Positions 7,144 to 10,329 of a DNA stretch of 10,329 nucleotides are shown here, one piece after another (positions within the stretch are counted from its first letter, which is position 1; each line of letters starts with the position of its first letter). The notes under the pieces were generated by a model, which saw only the letters and a list, made by a program, of their open reading frames with translations, made no database searches and was not told the DNA's origin. The DNA is from Planctomycetia bacterium (lineage in GTDB: Bacteria > Planctomycetota > PLA2 > JAEUHO01), in contig JAUXCH010000104.1 in assembly GCA_030618975.1 (NCBI GenBank), positions 1 to 10,329 on the forward strand. Reading direction: 5' to 3'. Both the position numbers and the translations under genes were made by a program.

Positions 7144-8835
7144 ATGTCGATCCTGACCACCGTTCTCCTGTACGCGCTCTACGCGGTCCTCCTGGCCATC
7201 GGCGCGGCCGTCGCGTCCTGGCTCGTCTTCTCGGTCGTCGCCCTCGCACTGTGGCTCGTCTCGCTACCCGTCCGTCTGACGGTTCCCAAGAGCGGCCTGA
7301 TGAGGCTGGTCAAGGCCATCCAACTCGGTCTGTTCGGGGCGCGCGAAGCCGCGGGTTTCGTGCTGGGCTGGATCATCGTGCTCCTGCTGCCCGTACTGAA
7401 GTACGGGGGCCTCCTGGCCCTGATCGCCGCGGCCGGCTACGCGATCTGGAAGGCGCCGATGATCCTCCTGGTCTTCGCGCTGAGCTGGCTGGTCACCTGG
7501 AAGCTGATCCCCTGGCTCTGGGTTCGGTTGGAGCGCCTGTTCGGCGGCTCCGGGAAGATGACGCCGATCACGAAGAAGCGGGTCGCCCGCTTCCGGCGCA
7601 TCAAGCGCGGCTACTGGTCGTTCCGCGTGATCACGACGCTGTTCGTGATGTCGCTCTTCCTCGAGCTCATCGTCAGCGGCAAGGCGATCGCCATCTACTA
7701 CGACGGCAACCTCGCCTTCCCGGCCCCGAGGGAGTGGGTCGACAAGCTCGCCTTCTTCACGAAGATCTCGTCTTTCGAGAAGGCGAGCGACTTCGGGCAG
7801 GTCGGCGACCAGGAGGTGGACTACCGGAAGTTCGCCAAGTGGTGCGACGACCCCTCGGAGCTGGACGGCGTGAAGAAGGAACTCGAGGCGAAGCTCGAGA
7901 AGAACGAGAAGCGCTTCGCGAAGATGAAGCCACCGAAACCCGATGCGCCGGAGCTGAAGCGGAAGCGCTACGAATCGAAGCAGCGCTCCATCGCCAAGAC
8001 GAAGGTGGATCTCGCGGAGTTGGTGGAGACGCGCCGGAAATTCGAGGGCGGCTCCGCGTGGGTGCTCATGCCCGTCTATCCCTACGGTCCCCAGGACCTC
8101 AGGACCGACGTGGAGGGCAGCTTCCCGCTGAAACCGTCCTTGGCGAAGGGCATTCCCCTGGGGACGGACACGTCGGGGCACGACGTCGTGGCGCTCCTGA
8201 CCTACGGGTTCCGGATCTCGTTCCTCTTCGCTCTCGTCGTCGCGGCGATCGGGTACGCGATCGGCATCGTCGTCGGCGGGATCCAGGGCTACTACGGCGG
8301 CTGGACCGACATCGTCACGCAACGATTCCAGGAGATCTGGGGTTCCATCCCCTTCCTCTTCACGATCATGATCATCGGCACGATGGTCGACCGGACCCTC
8401 GGTCTCATGATCGTGCTCATGGTGATCTTGAGGTCTTGGCTCGGCATCACCTATTACGTGCGAGCAGAGTTCTACCGCGAGAAGGCGAAGGACTACGTCC
8501 AGGCCGCCATCGGCGCGGGCGTCTCGGACCGCAAGATCATCCTGGGGCACATCCTGCCCAACTCCCTGGTCCCGGTGGTGACCTTTGCGCCGTTCGGCAT
8601 CGTGGCCTACATCGGCGCCCTGGTATCGCTCGACTTCCTCGGCTTCGGGTTGCCCCCCGGGACGCCGAGTTGGGGCGCGCTCCTGGGCCAGGGCCTGGGC
8701 GACAACCTGACCCACTACCCCCACCTCACGATCGTGCCGACGGTGGCCCTCGCCATCTCGCTCTACATGGTCGTGATGATCGGCGAGGCGGTGCGCGAAG
8801 CCTTCGACCCGAAGGTCTTCTCGAGGCTCAGGTAG
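7144..8835 (+). CDS. ABC transporter permease, YejE-like, with extra N-terminal membrane domain and loop insertion
   Basis: Second transmembrane subunit of the importer, 563 residues against about 341 for E. coli YejE. Residues 1-138 have no YejE counterpart: hydrophobic runs at 3-42 (long enough for two helices), 71-86, 88-102 and 105-127 suggest four or five extra helices. YejE-like sequence begins at M139 with ARFRRIKRGYWS (148-159) and the family's first helix (160-178). The following extracytoplasmic loop is enlarged by a Lys/Glu-rich stretch (about 232-300) that looks like two long helices joined by KPPKPDAP (262-269). The core resumes at GTDTSGHDV (340-348), with the QGYYGG segment (381-386), the EAA coupling loop (454-473, ending HILPN) and SLDFLGFGLP (495-504), then the EAVREAFDP ending. 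One continuous frame from the ATG at 7144, after an AGGGGG stretch; an internal start at 7558 (M139) lacks a properly spaced ribosome site. Confidence 0.93.
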   Translation: MSILTTVLLYALYAVLLAIGAAVASWLVFSVVALALWLVSLPVRLTVPKSGLMRLVKAIQLGLFGAREAAGFVLGWIIVLLLPVLKYGGLLALIAAAGYAIWKAPMILLVFALSWLVTWKLIPWLWVRLERLFGGSGKMTPITKKRVARFRRIKRGYWSFRVITTLFVMSLFLELIVSGKAIAIYYDGNLAFPAPREWVDKLAFFTKISSFEKASDFGQVGDQEVDYRKFAKWCDDPSELDGVKKELEAKLEKNEKRFAKMKPPKPDAPELKRKRYESKQRSIAKTKVDLAELVETRRKFEGGSAWVLMPVYPYGPQDLRTDVEGSFPLKPSLAKGIPLGTDTSGHDVVALLTYGFRISFLFALVVAAIGYAIGIVVGGIQGYYGGWTDIVTQRFQEIWGSIPFLFTIMIIGTMVDRTLGLMIVLMVILRSWLGITYYVRAEFYREKAKDYVQAAIGAGVSDRKIILGHILPNSLVPVVTFAPFGIVAYIGALVSLDFLGFGLPPGTPSWGALLGQGLGDNLTHYPHLTIVPTVALAISLYMVVMIGEAVREAFDPKVFSRLR

Positions 8836-8846
8836 GAGGGGGCACC

Positions 8847-9877
<1,031 letters not shown>

Positions 9878-9881
<4 letters not shown>

Positions 9882-10329
9882 CCACCGAAGCCATGACCGC
9901 CGGGAGCACCGTGGGCACCGAGACCCTCCTGGACGTCAAGGACCTGAAGATCTGGTACCCGATCCACGGGGGCGTCTTCCTCCGCCACGTGGCCGACGTG
10001 AAGGCCGTCGACGGCATTTCCTTCCACATGCGGGAGGGCGAGACCCTGGGCCTCGTGGGCGAGTCCGGCTGCGGCAAGACCACCGTCGGCAAGGGCATCA
10101 TGCGCCTCGTCAACATCACGGCGGGAGAGCTCCTGTTCAGGCGCCGGGGCGGCGAGGTGATCGACCTCGTCCCCTTGAGCCGCCGCGAGATGCGGCCGAT
10201 CCGGGCCGAGATCCAGATGATCTACCAGGATCCCTACTCCTCCCTGAATCCGCGCTGGTCCGTCGGCGACATCATCGGCGAGCCTCTCCTCGTCCACCAT
10301 CCTGAGCTCAAGGCGGCCGAGCGCGCGGA
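9878..10329 (+). CDS. Peptide ABC transporter ATPase, second subunit (OppF/DppF-like), partial
   Basis: N-terminal 150 residues of the partner ATPase; the gene runs off the right edge. The WYPIHGGVFLR segment (26-36) with the following AVDGISF is characteristic of OppF/DppF-type subunits. Walker A is canonical here, GESGCGKT (61-68) with K67, in contrast to the first subunit. The Q-loop is Q117 in IYQDPYSSLNPR. Signature, Walker B and H-loop lie beyond the window. The ATG overlaps the previous stop (ATGA) and has GAGGAGG upstream, so translation is likely coupled and the two subunits would be made in equal amounts for the heterodimeric motor. In YejABEF the two halves are fused as YejF; here they are separate genes. 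Confidence 0.95.

Noticed and set aside
7264..8724. A 486-codon open frame on the - strand opposite the YejE-like permease
   Set aside because: Antisense to a well-supported permease, with His/Asp/Arg/Glu-rich low-complexity composition typical of the complement of a coding GC-rich gene.
7558..8835. Separate YejE gene starting at the internal ATG (M139)
   Set aside because: The frame is continuous from 7144 and the only GGGAAG stretch directly abuts this ATG, leaving no usable spacing; the full-length reading is preferred, though the alignment to YejE at this Met is noted as a finding.
6105..8846. Long upstream extension of the first ATPase reading frame
   Set aside because: The extension overlaps both permease genes in another frame and is Arg/His/Pro-rich noise; the ATG at 8847 has a strong ribosome site and begins the ABC domain at the normal distance.

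Overview
The window is high-GC bacterial DNA packed with genes. Its centre of gravity is a five-gene peptide-type ABC importer operon on the + strand (about 3900 to the right edge). On the - strand lies a group of four genes (left edge to 3715): an OFA-family MFS transporter, a SAM-dependent methyltransferase, a GNAT acetyltransferase and ribonuclease III (rnc). No tRNA, rRNA, CRISPR array, insertion sequence or phage gene was seen. The strong G/C bias produces many long antisense open frames that are not genes.

The lineage cannot be fixed from the sequence. The very high GC, the long YejA/B/E-like components and the unusual extra domains would suit a Planctomycetota-type or similar poorly cultured Gram-negative phylum. 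This is an inference.

Layout from left to right: rnc runs leftwards off the edge (1-929) and ends in an Arg/Pro/Ala-rich tail encoded partly by an 18-bp tandem repeat. A 185-bp gap follows. The acetyltransferase (1115-1669) and methyltransferase (1666-2406) overlap by 4 bp and are surely co-transcribed. The MFS gene (2468-3715) lies 61 bp upstream of them in the same direction. A 259-bp divergent intergenic region (3716-3974) separates this group from the importer operon: solute-binding protein (3975-5957), a strong intergenic hairpin (5979-6008), YejB-like permease (6046-7131), YejE-like permease (7144-8835), first ATPase (8847-9881) and second ATPase (from 9878, cut by the right edge).

The importer resembles E. 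coli YejABEF (an uptake system for peptides and microcin C) in its binding protein and permeases, but its two ATPases are separate genes as in Opp/Dpp, not fused as in YejF. The binding protein would capture the ligand in the periplasm, the two permeases form the channel, and the two ATPases form the motor. Three departures from the family stand out. The first ATPase has methionine in place of the Walker A lysine. The YejE-like permease has an added ~138-residue membrane domain at its N-terminus. The same permease has a lysine/glutamate-rich helical hairpin inserted in its first extracytoplasmic loop. I see no wholly new system here; these altered importer parts are the best candidates for something undescribed.
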